Notes: a model not told the origin generated them from the sequence alone. DNA of 8,944 nt from an uncultured Collinsella sp. (GCA_900547285.1 URGF01000071.1:1-8944); one strand, 5' to 3'. Counted from the stretch's first letter, positions 1 through 6,074 are shown. A program made the numbers and translations.

Positions 1-1
1 G

Positions 2-154
2 GGCGCCTGTGCCGGTTGTCCCATGAGCGCCCTGACGCTTTCCATGGGCATCGAGCGTATCCTCAAGGAGCACGTGCCCGGCGTTACCCGCGTTGAGCAG
101 GTCAATGCCTCCGGCGAGACCGACGACCTGTACGACGAGTACGCGCCGTTCTAA
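2..154 (+). CDS. NifU/Nfu-family Fe-S cluster scaffold, C-terminal end (5' partial)
   Basis: The first 50 codons visible read GACAGCPMSALTLSMGIE and onward, ending DEYAPF at a TAA stop (152-154). The G-x-C-x-x-C-P motif (Cys at visible residues 3 and 6) followed by an amphipathic helix (about residues 8-24) is the signature of the NifU C-terminal domain. In this family the CxxC pair of a dimer holds a transient [4Fe-4S] cluster that is passed to apo-proteins in the cytoplasm. The start and the N-terminal part lie outside the window, so I cannot tell whether this is a short stand-alone domain of about 80-90 residues (common in Gram-positives) or a longer NifU/NfuA. The acidic C-terminus follows the domain directly, with no added module. 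lgt begins 109 bases downstream. Confidence 0.85.
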   Translation, partial: GACAGCPMSALTLSMGIERILKEHVPGVTRVEQVNASGETDDLYDEYAPF

Positions 155-203
155 GATGCGAAAGCTGCGGACGGCATACTCCGCATAGACGTTACGCCCA
201 AAT

Positions 204-238
204 ATGCGGCTGCGAGCGCAAGGCCCGCGGCCGCATTT
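204..238 (+). terminator. possible weak terminator or hairpin between nifU and lgt
   Basis: A perfect 7-base inverted repeat, ATGCGGC (204-210) and GCCGCAT (230-236), encloses a GC-rich 19-base interior and is followed by only three T residues. A second small hairpin, TGCGGA/TCCGCA (166-171 and 180-185), lies upstream. This could end the nifU transcript, but the T tract is short, so termination is uncertain. It ends about 14 bases before the lgt ribosome site. Confidence 0.3.
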
Positions 239-251
239 GTATGTAGGGAGT

Positions 252-257
252 AGGAGG
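252..257 (+). promoter_or_regulatory. ribosome binding site fixing the lgt start
   Basis: AGGAGG lies 6 bases before the ATG at 264. An in-frame ATG at 204 exists upstream, but it sits inside the hairpin above and has no such site. The peptide it would add (rich in Arg, Gly and Pro) is not typical of Lgt, so 264 is chosen. Confidence 0.8.
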
Positions 258-263
258 GTCGAC

Positions 264-1085
264 ATGCTCAACGACCTCTACCATATGCTTGATCCCGTCG
301 CGATCTCGGCGGGCCCCATCACCATCTACTGGTACGGCCTGGCCTACGTGGTCGGCGCTCTGCTCACGGCGGTCGTTATGTACCGCACGCAGCGTCGTTG
401 GGGCTTCGACATTACGATTGATGACCTGACGAGCGTCGTGGTCGGCGCGGTCTTTGGCCTCATCATCGGCGCGCGCCTGTTTTACGTCGTCTTTTACGGC
501 GATGGCTACTATTGGACCCACCCGCTCGAGATCTTTGCCACCAACGAGGGCGGCATGAGCTTCCACGGCGGCCTGGTGGGCGGCATCTTGGGCGGCATCA
601 TCGTGTGCCGCATGTATAAGCTCGACGCCTGGACCGTCGCCGACCTTGCCGTGATCGGCGCCCCGCTGGCCCTGTGCCTGGGCCGTTGTGCCAATTTCGT
701 CAACGGCGAGCTGTGGGGTAAGCCGACCAATCTGCCTTGGGGTGTGGTCTTTGGCGGCACGGCGGGCGATATGCCGCGCCATCCTTCCCAGCTCTATGAG
801 GCGTTTCTAGAGGGCATCGTGCTCTTTTGCATCCTACAGGTGCTCAGTCGCAAAAAGCCGCTGCTGCCCCAGGGCACGTTTATGGGCGTGTTCGTGATGG
901 GGTACGGCATCGTCCGCTTTCTCGTTGAGTTCGTGCGCGTGCCCGATGCCCAGCTGGGCTATCTGCTGGGAGGCGTTATCACCATGGGCCAGCTGCTGAG
1001 TTTGCCGCTCGTGATTGCCGGCCTGGTGCTCATCATCTTCGCCCTACACCGCAATCGCCCCCAGCGCATCTACCTCGACGTCTAA
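264..1085 (+). CDS. lgt: prolipoprotein diacylglyceryl transferase (Lgt)
   Basis: Lgt transfers a diacylglyceryl group from phosphatidylglycerol to the lipobox cysteine of prelipoproteins. It is the first step of lipoprotein maturation and takes place in the cytoplasmic membrane. From the ATG at 264 the protein has 273 residues, close to the usual 260-290. Family landmarks are all visible: SFHGGL at 99-104 (the His equivalent to E. coli H103 is residue 101), the signature GRCANFVNGELWG at 140-152 (with the essential Arg and Asn), RHPSQLYEA at 172-180, and VRFLVEFVRVPD at 217-228 with the conserved Arg near 225. The protein is hydrophobic throughout, with about seven predicted membrane segments, and ends in a short basic tail. 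Cys-Ala replaces the more usual Ile-Gly inside the signature, a mild variation. The stop codon is the first part of a hairpin repeat. No clear promoter was found in the 109-base upstream gap. Confidence 0.96.
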   Translation: MLNDLYHMLDPVAISAGPITIYWYGLAYVVGALLTAVVMYRTQRRWGFDITIDDLTSVVVGAVFGLIIGARLFYVVFYGDGYYWTHPLEIFATNEGGMSFHGGLVGGILGGIIVCRMYKLDAWTVADLAVIGAPLALCLGRCANFVNGELWGKPTNLPWGVVFGGTAGDMPRHPSQLYEAFLEGIVLFCILQVLSRKKPLLPQGTFMGVFVMGYGIVRFLVEFVRVPDAQLGYLLGGVITMGQLLSLPLVIAGLVLIIFALHRNRPQRIYLDV

Positions 1086-1120
1086 CCACCACAAAGGGGA
1101 CAGGCACCTTTGTGGTGGTT
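1084..1120 (+). repeat. hairpin repeat copy 1, fused to the lgt stop codon
   Basis: A perfect 14-base inverted repeat, AACCACCACAAAGG (1084-1097) and CCTTTGTGGTGGTT (1107-1120), closes on a 9-base loop GGACAGGCA. The element begins with the last two bases of the lgt TAA stop. The core GGGGACAGG (1096-1104) starts 10 bases after the stop and is shared with the repeats at 1145-1200 (inverted) and 6019-6073, and in altered form with 3403-3440. No T-rich tract follows, so this is not a standard intrinsic terminator, although it could protect the mRNA 3' end. It resembles REP-like elements; no transposase gene is in the window. Confidence 0.85.
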
Positions 1121-1144
1121 TGCTAGGCAACGATGACAGGACCG

Positions 1145-1200
1145 TAACGTTTTCCCAGATAAAACCTGCCAAAATAAACCTGTCCCTTTTTGGCGGGTTT
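1145..1200 (-). repeat. hairpin repeat copy 2, inverted relative to copy 1; terminator-like on the plus strand
   Basis: Read on the minus strand, positions 1191 down to 1145 match 6027-6073 at 43 of 47 bases. On the plus strand AAACCTGCCAAAA (1162-1174) pairs with TTTTGGCGGGTTT (1188-1200) in a 13-base stem with one G-U wobble and a 13-base loop containing CCTGTCCC. The right arm ends in TTTCT, so it may terminate lgt transcription. It ends 20 bases before the GTG of the next gene and could therefore also affect that gene's leader. Together with copy 1 it forms an inverted pair. Confidence 0.8.
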
Positions 1201-1220
1201 CTAGAAAGGCTCTTTGGACT

Positions 1221-3404
1221 GTGAAGGATTCCGACCTCTCCACAACGGCCGCGCGCGACGCTGCCCGCATCGTCTGGTTTAAGCGCTACCCCGCCAAGCA
1301 GACGCTCATCGCATTTCTGCTCGCGCTGTTGGCGACCACGGCGTTTTCCATCGATCCCGCGCCGGTCTCGAGCAACGCAGTCTTGGCGATTGACCCCAAA
1401 GCCTCGGGCATGCTGTACGTGTGCTACGAGGTGCTCCTCTCGTTTGCCGGCCATACCGACGCGGTCATGCTGCTTGCGCTTGCCTGCCTGCTCACTCTGC
1501 CGTTTCGCTACGTATTCTTTGGCCGCGGCGATGCTTGGCGTCCTTCGGTGATCCTTCCGTCGCTGTTCTTTGCCGTCTGCATGGTGTTTGGCCGCAGCTA
1601 CGACCTCACCGATTCTGCCGAGATCGTACTCGGCGACAAGGCTCGCATCATCTGCGCCTGGATAGGCGGTGCGGGCTGGATGCTCTTGGCGGTCGTTGCC
1701 TTCTACCTGGCTTTTGAGTGTCTAGATTGGCTGAGCTCTCGGCGCATTCCGTTTTCCGAAGCGCACTTTGGCCGCGTATGGCGTGTGGCTCACGCCGTGC
1801 TCTCGGCCCATCCCTTTGCCGGGCCCTTCCTGGTGCTTATGGTCGCCTGGGCGCCCACGCTCATCGCTTCGCTGCCCGGCCTTTTTATGGGAGATACGGG
1901 TGCGCAGATTCGCCAGTGGTTCAACTATCCCAACGGCACGAGCGACTACCTGCGCCTACTCAACCCCAATGTCCTGCTCAACGGGCATCACCCGGTCGTG
2001 CACACGGCCATTATCGGCTCGTGCGTTCAACTGGGGCTTTCGCTGTTCAGCAGCGCTAACGCGGGCCTCATCATCTATACCTGCGCTCAATTTGTCATCA
2101 CGGCTGCCTGCATGGCCTATTCCATTTCGTCGCTGCGCAAACTGGGCGTGAGCCTGCCGGTTCGCGGTACGATCCTGCTGTTCTTTGCGTTTATGCCGAT
2201 GTTCTCTAACTACGCGGCCCTGCTCACCAAAGACGTGCTCTTTGCCGACGCGTTTTTGGTGCTGCTGGTACAGACCGTCAAGCTCGTGGCATGTGGCTTG
2301 CCCCGTCGTGATGCCAATGTCGAGCGGGCGGGCGAGAAAGCCCCCGTGCTCTTTGCGCGCCACGACTGGCTGTTGCTTGCGCTGGCTGCCATGGGTTCCA
2401 CGTTTTTGCGCAATGGCGGTCTGGTCTTTCCGTTGGCGGCCTGCGTGATTGCGGCGGCGTTTTGCGCATGGGATGTACATGTCGCCCGTCGTGCGGCTAA
2501 GCAGACGGGCACCGCGGTCTCATGCGCCACGCCGCGCTTCCGCTGGGTTGGCGTCCTCGCGGTGCTCGCACTCTGCCTTGCCTCTAATATGTACTTCACC
2601 AAGGTCTTTATGCCGACGCACGACATCACGCCTGGTTCCAAGCGCGAAATCCTCTCGATTCCGTTCCAACAGACGGCTCGTTTCGTCCAAAAGCACGACG
2701 GCCTCAACTCGGGCGTCAACCCCACGGTAAAGGAGGACGGCACCATCGTGGAGGCTCCTTGCGACGGCTTGGTGACCGACGAGGAGCGCGCCGTGATCGA
2801 CCGGGTGCTCAAGTACGAGAATCTGGGCCGCCGTTACAACCCGGATAAGTCGGATGCCGTCAAGAACTGCTTTAACGAGTACGCCTCGCAGGAGGACATC
2901 AAGGCCTATTTTGAGGTCTGGGCGCAGATGTTCAAAAAGGATCCCGAGTGCTATATCTCGGCGCTCATCAATAACTATTACGGCTACTTTTATCCGAGCG
3001 CGCGCGATGCCTGGGTCTACAGCACGGCGCGTAGTGCCGAGATCATGGCGCGTCCCGACAACCTCAAGTACTTCGACTTCCATCCGGTCGATAGCAAGGT
3101 TGTGCGCTGGTGCGACCACCTGATCAATCTGTACCGTGTGGCGGTGCAGCGCATCCCGTTTATTTCGCTCACCATGAGCTCGGCCACCTATGTGTGGATT
3201 ATGATCGCCGTGGTGGTCTACCTGCTGCGTCGTCATTCATGGCGTGCGCTGGCGATCTGGGTGCCGCTGTTGGGCGTGCTCGCCGTGTGCCTGATTGGTC
3301 CGTGCAACGGCTCGACCTACATGCGCTACCTGTATCCGGTCATCGCCTGCATGCCCTTCGCCATCGGCGCCACCGTCACCCGCAGTGACTTCCTCTGGTC
3401 CTAA
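1221..3404 (+). CDS. large polytopic membrane protein, DUF6020 type, possible GT-C-like enzyme
   Basis: The 727-residue protein has many hydrophobic segments (roughly a dozen), placing it in the cytoplasmic membrane. GTG at 1221 is used as start, with a modest purine-rich site GAAAGG at 1204-1209; the first 25 residues are hydrophilic and cytosolic. Two conserved-looking motifs lie in an outside loop: MGDTGAQ at about 223-229 and NGHHPVVHT at 254-262. A soluble region at about 475-640 carries SIPFQQTARF and RRYNPDKSDAVK, and membrane segments then return to the C-terminus. I recognise this pattern from DUF6020 proteins of Coriobacteria and bifidobacteria. An acidic first-loop motif plus a large extracytoplasmic part resembles GT-C lipid-linked glycosyltransferases, but that function is inference and no substrate can be named. 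It stands alone between two repeat-bearing gaps. Confidence 0.72.
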   Translation: MKDSDLSTTAARDAARIVWFKRYPAKQTLIAFLLALLATTAFSIDPAPVSSNAVLAIDPKASGMLYVCYEVLLSFAGHTDAVMLLALACLLTLPFRYVFFGRGDAWRPSVILPSLFFAVCMVFGRSYDLTDSAEIVLGDKARIICAWIGGAGWMLLAVVAFYLAFECLDWLSSRRIPFSEAHFGRVWRVAHAVLSAHPFAGPFLVLMVAWAPTLIASLPGLFMGDTGAQIRQWFNYPNGTSDYLRLLNPNVLLNGHHPVVHTAIIGSCVQLGLSLFSSANAGLIIYTCAQFVITAACMAYSISSLRKLGVSLPVRGTILLFFAFMPMFSNYAALLTKDVLFADAFLVLLVQTVKLVACGLPRRDANVERAGEKAPVLFARHDWLLLALAAMGSTFLRNGGLVFPLAACVIAAAFCAWDVHVARRAAKQTGTAVSCATPRFRWVGVLAVLALCLASNMYFTKVFMPTHDITPGSKREILSIPFQQTARFVQKHDGLNSGVNPTVKEDGTIVEAPCDGLVTDEERAVIDRVLKYENLGRRYNPDKSDAVKNCFNEYASQEDIKAYFEVWAQMFKKDPECYISALINNYYGYFYPSARDAWVYSTARSAEIMARPDNLKYFDFHPVDSKVVRWCDHLINLYRVAVQRIPFISLTMSSATYVWIMIAVVVYLLRRHSWRALAIWVPLLGVLAVCLIGPCNGSTYMRYLYPVIACMPFAIGATVTRSDFLWS

Positions 3405-3440
3405 CCTGGTGCATTGGGGTCAGGTTTCTTTGCTGCACCA
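3403..3440 (+). repeat. hairpin repeat copy 3 (divergent), at the DUF6020 stop codon
   Basis: TGGTGCA (3407-3413) and TGCACCA (3434-3440) form a perfect 7-base stem around a 20-base loop containing GGGGTCAGGTTT (3416-3427). The core GGGGTCAGG differs from the other copies by one base (A to T) and starts 11 bases after the TAA stop. As with the copies after lgt and asp23, the stop codon context is TAACC. The stem sequence is unrelated to the other copies. No T tract follows. Confidence 0.65.
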
Positions 3441-3571
3441 AAGGGGCCATCATCACGACGCCTTCATTTTGGGGTTTATCTCGCAGGCCAGTAGGTATAT
3501 CATAACGACGTTTGTTTATATTGCCCGAGCATCTGCGCTGGGCTTTAGGTCGAAACCGATAGGAGACACGT

Positions 3572-4378
3572 ATGTCCGGACACTCTAAGTGGGCCACAAC
3601 CAAGCATCGTAAGGGCGCGCAGGACGCCAAGCGTTCCGCCCTCTTCTCCAAGCTCAGCCGCAACATCACCGTTGCTGCCCGTCTCGGCGGCGACCCGCTG
3701 CCCGAGAACAACGCCAGCCTCGCCGCCGCCGTTGCCAAGGCCAAGGCTCAGTCCATGCCTAAGGACAAGATCAAGTCCGCTATCGACAAGGCTTTTGGTT
3801 CGGGTGCTGACGCTGCCGTCTACGAGAACATCGTGTACGAGGGCTACGGTCCCGCCGGTGTTGCCGTCTACGTCGACTGCCTGACCGACAACCGCAACCG
3901 TACCGCCGCTGATGTCCGTTCCGCCTTCTCCCACGCTGGTGGCAACCTGGGCACCTCCGGCTCCGTCGCCTTCCAATTTGAGCGCAAGGGCCAGATCGTC
4001 GTCGCCAAGGAGATCCTGGACGAGAACGCCAAGAAGGAGACCATGATCGCCAACGGTGCTGCCGGTGACGAGGATGAGTTCATGATGGCCATCGCCGAGG
4101 CCGGTGGCGAGGACTACGAGGATGCCGGCGAGGAGTGGATCGTCTGGACTGCTGCCAACGACGTCATGGCTGTCTCCAAGGCGCTCGAGGAGCAGGGCGT
4201 CCAGGTCAAGGGTTCCGAGACCACCATGGTCCCGACCACCCCGACCGAGGTCTCTGGTACCGACGCCAAGAAGGTCCAGCGCCTCATCGACCGTCTTGAG
4301 GAGCTCGACGACGTCCAGGACGTCTACAGCACCATGGACATGACCGACGAGGTCATCGCTGCCCTCGAGGAGGAGTAG
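3572..4378 (+). CDS. yebC: YebC/PmpR (TACO1-like) family protein
   Basis: This cytoplasmic protein opens with the family hallmark MSGHSKWATTKHRKGAQDAKR (residues 1-21, nearly the canonical start), then FSKLSRNITVAA. It continues with the conserved YENIVYEGYGPAGVAVYVDCLTDN region (residues about 88-111) and GGNLGTSGSVAFQFERKG. At 268 residues it is about 20 longer than most members. The extra length seems to lie in an acidic stretch at about 150-185 (NAKKETMIANGAAGDEDEF and onward). AGGAG at 3561-3565 sits 6 bases before the ATG. The family was long annotated as a transcription regulator; recent work on relatives (YebC2, TACO1) supports a role in translation through difficult sequences. Which applies here cannot be read from sequence. 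Codons are strongly biased to C-ending and AAG forms, which suggests high expression. It appears to be a single-gene unit ending at the terminator 4448-4489. Confidence 0.94.
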   Translation: MSGHSKWATTKHRKGAQDAKRSALFSKLSRNITVAARLGGDPLPENNASLAAAVAKAKAQSMPKDKIKSAIDKAFGSGADAAVYENIVYEGYGPAGVAVYVDCLTDNRNRTAADVRSAFSHAGGNLGTSGSVAFQFERKGQIVVAKEILDENAKKETMIANGAAGDEDEFMMAIAEAGGEDYEDAGEEWIVWTAANDVMAVSKALEEQGVQVKGSETTMVPTTPTEVSGTDAKKVQRLIDRLEELDDVQDVYSTMDMTDEVIAALEEE

Positions 4379-4447
4379 CGCCAGCACGGATTGAGCCGTG
4401 CATATCTGGGCATAATGAAGCGAGCATGCAAGCCTCGTGGAATAGAT

Positions 4448-4489
4448 GAGCCGGATCCGCGTGCGTAGAGCACCGGACCCGGCTCTTTT
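4448..4489 (+). terminator. intrinsic terminator of yebC
   Basis: GAGCCGGATCCG (4448-4459) pairs with CGGACCCGGCTC (4474-4485), a 12-base stem with a single A-C mismatch, followed by TTTT (4486-4489). It lies 70 bases after the yebC stop. A smaller hairpin GCACGG/CCGTGC (4384-4401) sits between them. Confidence 0.85.
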
Positions 4490-4494
4490 ATAAT
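4489..4494 (+). promoter_or_regulatory. possible -10 box for the amaP-DUF2273-asp23 operon
   Basis: A perfect TATAAT starts on the last T of the yebC terminator. Transcription would begin near 4501, giving a leader of about 44 bases to the GTG at 4545. No good -35 is visible 16-18 bases upstream (TAGAGC at 4466 is the nearest), because that space is occupied by the terminator stem. The call therefore rests on the -10 match and position alone. Confidence 0.4.
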
Positions 4495-4544
4495 GATGCG
4501 AACCGTTCTGCATTTCGAGAGCCGAGATTTGAAGGGAGCGCCGC

Positions 4545-5090
4545 GTGCGCGTACTCAAACGAGCCCTAGCAATCGTGTACCTTGCCGCCACCATCGTGGC
4601 GCTGGGTACACTTGTCTGCCAGTTTTGGGGGCCGTATACGTATCGCTTTATGTTGCTGATGCGCGACCCCATGCCGCGCATCGTCGTGACGGTGTGCGCC
4701 GGCGTCGTGGCGCTTGGCGTACTGCTGAGCTTTTTCCGCCTGATGTTCGCCCGTCGCGAGCCGTCCTGCGTGCATCCGGCGGGGGAGCGCAATATCGAGG
4801 TTACCCTTGCGGCGCTTTCTTCGTGCGCCAGGGCTGCTGCCGAGCGCGACGACCGCGTGATGGTTGAGCATATCGAGGCCCGCGTCCAAGGCTCCGACGA
4901 TTCGCACGTCCGTTTTAAGGTCGAGGCCATCGCGCTCGATGATAAGGACGTTGCCGCTCTTGCCACCTCGATGCAGCAGCGCATCGAGAAGGCCTGCGAC
5001 ACCATGCTCGGCACGCCGGGTACGACCGCGCGTGTCCGTTTTTTGCCGTCCAAGACTACCGTCCAGACCGTGGAGGTTTCCGGTGATTGA
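4545..5090 (+). CDS. amaP: alkaline shock response membrane anchor protein AmaP-like
   Basis: The 181-residue protein has two membrane segments near the N-terminus (about residues 7-28 and 46-68). A soluble cytoplasmic domain (about 80-180) follows, with a beta-alpha pattern like that of Asp23 (NIEVTLAALSSCARAAAE, RVMVEHIEARV, VRFKVEAIALDDKDVAALATSMQQRIEKACDTML in successive blocks). This size and topology match AmaP, which in Staphylococcus aureus tethers Asp23 to the membrane. Sequence similarity is modest, so context carries much of the call: a DUF2273 gene and an asp23 gene follow directly, as in the staphylococcal operon. The GTG at 4545 has GAAGGGA (4531-4537) 7 bases upstream. Its TGA stop overlaps the next gene by 8 bases. 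Confidence 0.8.
   Translation: MRVLKRALAIVYLAATIVALGTLVCQFWGPYTYRFMLLMRDPMPRIVVTVCAGVVALGVLLSFFRLMFARREPSCVHPAGERNIEVTLAALSSCARAAAERDDRVMVEHIEARVQGSDDSHVRFKVEAIALDDKDVAALATSMQQRIEKACDTMLGTPGTTARVRFLPSKTTVQTVEVSGD
5072..5076 (+). promoter_or_regulatory. ribosome binding site fixing the DUF2273 gene start
   Basis: GGAGG lies 6 bases before GTG 5083, inside the end of amaP. This selects the GTG over the in-frame ATG at 4864, whose extra residues would simply be a reading-frame shadow of amaP. Confidence 0.8.
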
Positions 5091-5460
5091 TACCAATCAA
5101 GATAAGACCGCTCGTACGCCGCGCCTGACGATTGACCAGAGCGCTACGCCGGCGAGCGAACCTGTTGATTCCAAAGCAGAGGCAACCGAGTTACAAGACG
5201 CGGCAGCCGCGGATTTTGACGAGGCTATGGGTCTCATCAAGGGTACGGGCGCTGCCATCTGGAGCTATGCTGTGCGTCATCCCAACACCACGCTCGGTGC
5301 CGTCGCCGGCTTTATCCTCGCCGTGTTGGTGCTCACGCTCGGCCTGTGGGATACGCTCGTCATTGCATTCTTCGTGCTGATCGGCGCTGTGATCGGTCAA
5401 ATTCGCGACGGCGAGAACGGGATCGTCAACTTCTTCGGCCGTCTGTTTAGCGGCCGCTAA
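5083..5460 (+). CDS. DUF2273 small membrane protein of the Asp23/AmaP operon
   Basis: From the GTG at 5083 the protein has 125 residues. Residues 1-60 are hydrophilic (Thr, Ala and Glu rich). A paired hydrophobic hairpin follows: about 70-88 (TTLGAVAGFILAVLVLTLG) and 91-106 (TLVIAFFVLIGAVIGQ), then IRDGENGIVNFFGRLFSGR. The double glycine-spaced membrane hairpin ending in GAxIGxxxD is typical of DUF2273 proteins, which are usually only 60-80 residues, so the N-terminal 60 residues are an extension. It overlaps the amaP stop by 8 bases (translational coupling likely) and is followed 44 bases later by asp23. A role beside AmaP at the membrane is inferred from conserved gene order; its biochemical function is unknown. 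Confidence 0.8.
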   Translation: MIDTNQDKTARTPRLTIDQSATPASEPVDSKAEATELQDAAAADFDEAMGLIKGTGAAIWSYAVRHPNTTLGAVAGFILAVLVLTLGLWDTLVIAFFVLIGAVIGQIRDGENGIVNFFGRLFSGR

Positions 5461-5504
5461 TATGTATTCGACTGTCGCATCCGCGGCAGGCATAAGGAGG
5501 AACC

Positions 5505-6020
5505 ATGGCTTTTAATACGAAGGTCGATGTAGCCGATACCGAGCTCGAGGAGAACGAGGCGGTCGTCGCCGAAGCTGAGGATGTGACGCTCGAGGACGAG
5601 GCTCTCGTCGAGGCCGAGTCCGATACGGATGAGGACGACGAGGAGGCGGACGAGTCCGAGGACTCGCTGACCTATTCCAACGGTGTGATCGAGAAGATCG
5701 TTGCCATGGCCACTCGCGAGGTTCCGCACGTTCTGGGCATGAAGGGTAACCTCATGCACTTTGTGCAGGAGCAGTTTGGTGCCGAGAATCTGACCAAGGG
5801 CGTGACGGTCGAGGTCACCGATGACAATCGCGTGGTCGTCAACATCTCCGTCATCATCGAGTACGGCGCCTATGCGCCCGCGATTTTCGACGATGTCAAG
5901 GCACGTGTCACCGAGCGCCTTGCCGCGATGACCGGCCTTGAGGTGGCGGGCGTCAACCTGCGCATCGAGGATGTCATCACCCCCGAGGAGTACGAGCACC
6001 GCACCAGCCAGCACGAATAA
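5505..6020 (+). CDS. asp23: Asp23/Gls24 family envelope stress protein
   Basis: The protein has 171 residues. Residues about 55-165 form the Asp23 (DUF322) domain: LTYSNGVIEKIVAMATREV, GVTVEVTDDNRVVVNISV, IIEYGAYAPAIFDDVKARV and TGLEVAGVNLRIEDVITPEE follow the family's order. Asp23 proteins are abundant cytoplasmic proteins held at the membrane by AmaP and linked to cell-envelope homeostasis and alkaline or cell-wall stress. Start ATG 5505 has an excellent site, AAGGAGGAA (5494-5502). The N-terminal 54 residues are extraordinarily acidic: 25 of residues 8-53 are Asp or Glu and the only basic residue is Lys6. This is longer and more charged than the usual short N-terminus. It is the last gene of the three-gene operon, followed by a hairpin repeat at its stop codon and a strong terminator. 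Confidence 0.9.
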   Translation: MAFNTKVDVADTELEENEAVVAEAEDVTLEDEALVEAESDTDEDDEEADESEDSLTYSNGVIEKIVAMATREVPHVLGMKGNLMHFVQEQFGAENLTKGVTVEVTDDNRVVVNISVIIEYGAYAPAIFDDVKARVTERLAAMTGLEVAGVNLRIEDVITPEEYEHRTSQHE

Positions 6021-6073
6021 CCTTTCAAAAGGGGACAGGTTTGTTTTGGCAGGTTTTATCTGCGAAAACATTA
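6019..6073 (+). repeat. hairpin repeat copy 4, fused to the asp23 stop codon
   Basis: AACCTTTCAAAA (6019-6030) pairs with TTTTGGCAGGTT (6044-6055) with one mismatch and one wobble, around a 13-base loop GGGGACAGGTTTG (6031-6043). Positions 6027-6073 match the minus strand of 1145-1191 at 43 of 47 bases. The shared block extends past the stem through ATCTGCGAAAACATTA. As in copies 1 and 3 the stop context is TAACC, and the GGGG begins 10 bases after the stop. It lies between asp23 and its terminator, so it should be transcribed. Confidence 0.85.
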
Positions 6074-6074
6074 A

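Noticed and set aside
204..263. Upstream in-frame ATG for lgt
   Set aside because: It lies in a hairpin without a ribosome site and adds a non-conserved Arg/Gly/Pro peptide; ATG 264 follows AGGAGG directly.
1084..1200. CRISPR array or tRNA-like fold
   Set aside because: Only two palindromic units in opposite orientation, no regular spacers, and no cloverleaf or CCA end; these are dispersed hairpin repeats.
2520..3236. 238-codon minus-strand open frame inside the DUF6020 gene
   Set aside because: Antisense shadow, rich in His, Val and Arg, without a ribosome site; the plus-strand protein is continuous through it.
3405..3571. Promoter for yebC
   Set aside because: AT-rich stretches near 3497-3522 give several partial -10 matches, but none has an acceptable -35 at 16-18 bases, so no site is called.
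3545..5053. 502-codon minus-strand open frame over yebC and amaP
   Set aside because: It crosses two well-supported plus-strand genes and the yebC terminator, and its composition (Gly/Asp/Leu/Val runs) reflects the codon bias of yebC.
4864..5082. Upstream in-frame extension of the DUF2273 gene
   Set aside because: The added residues are an out-of-frame reading of amaP; GTG 5083 has GGAGG at proper spacing.
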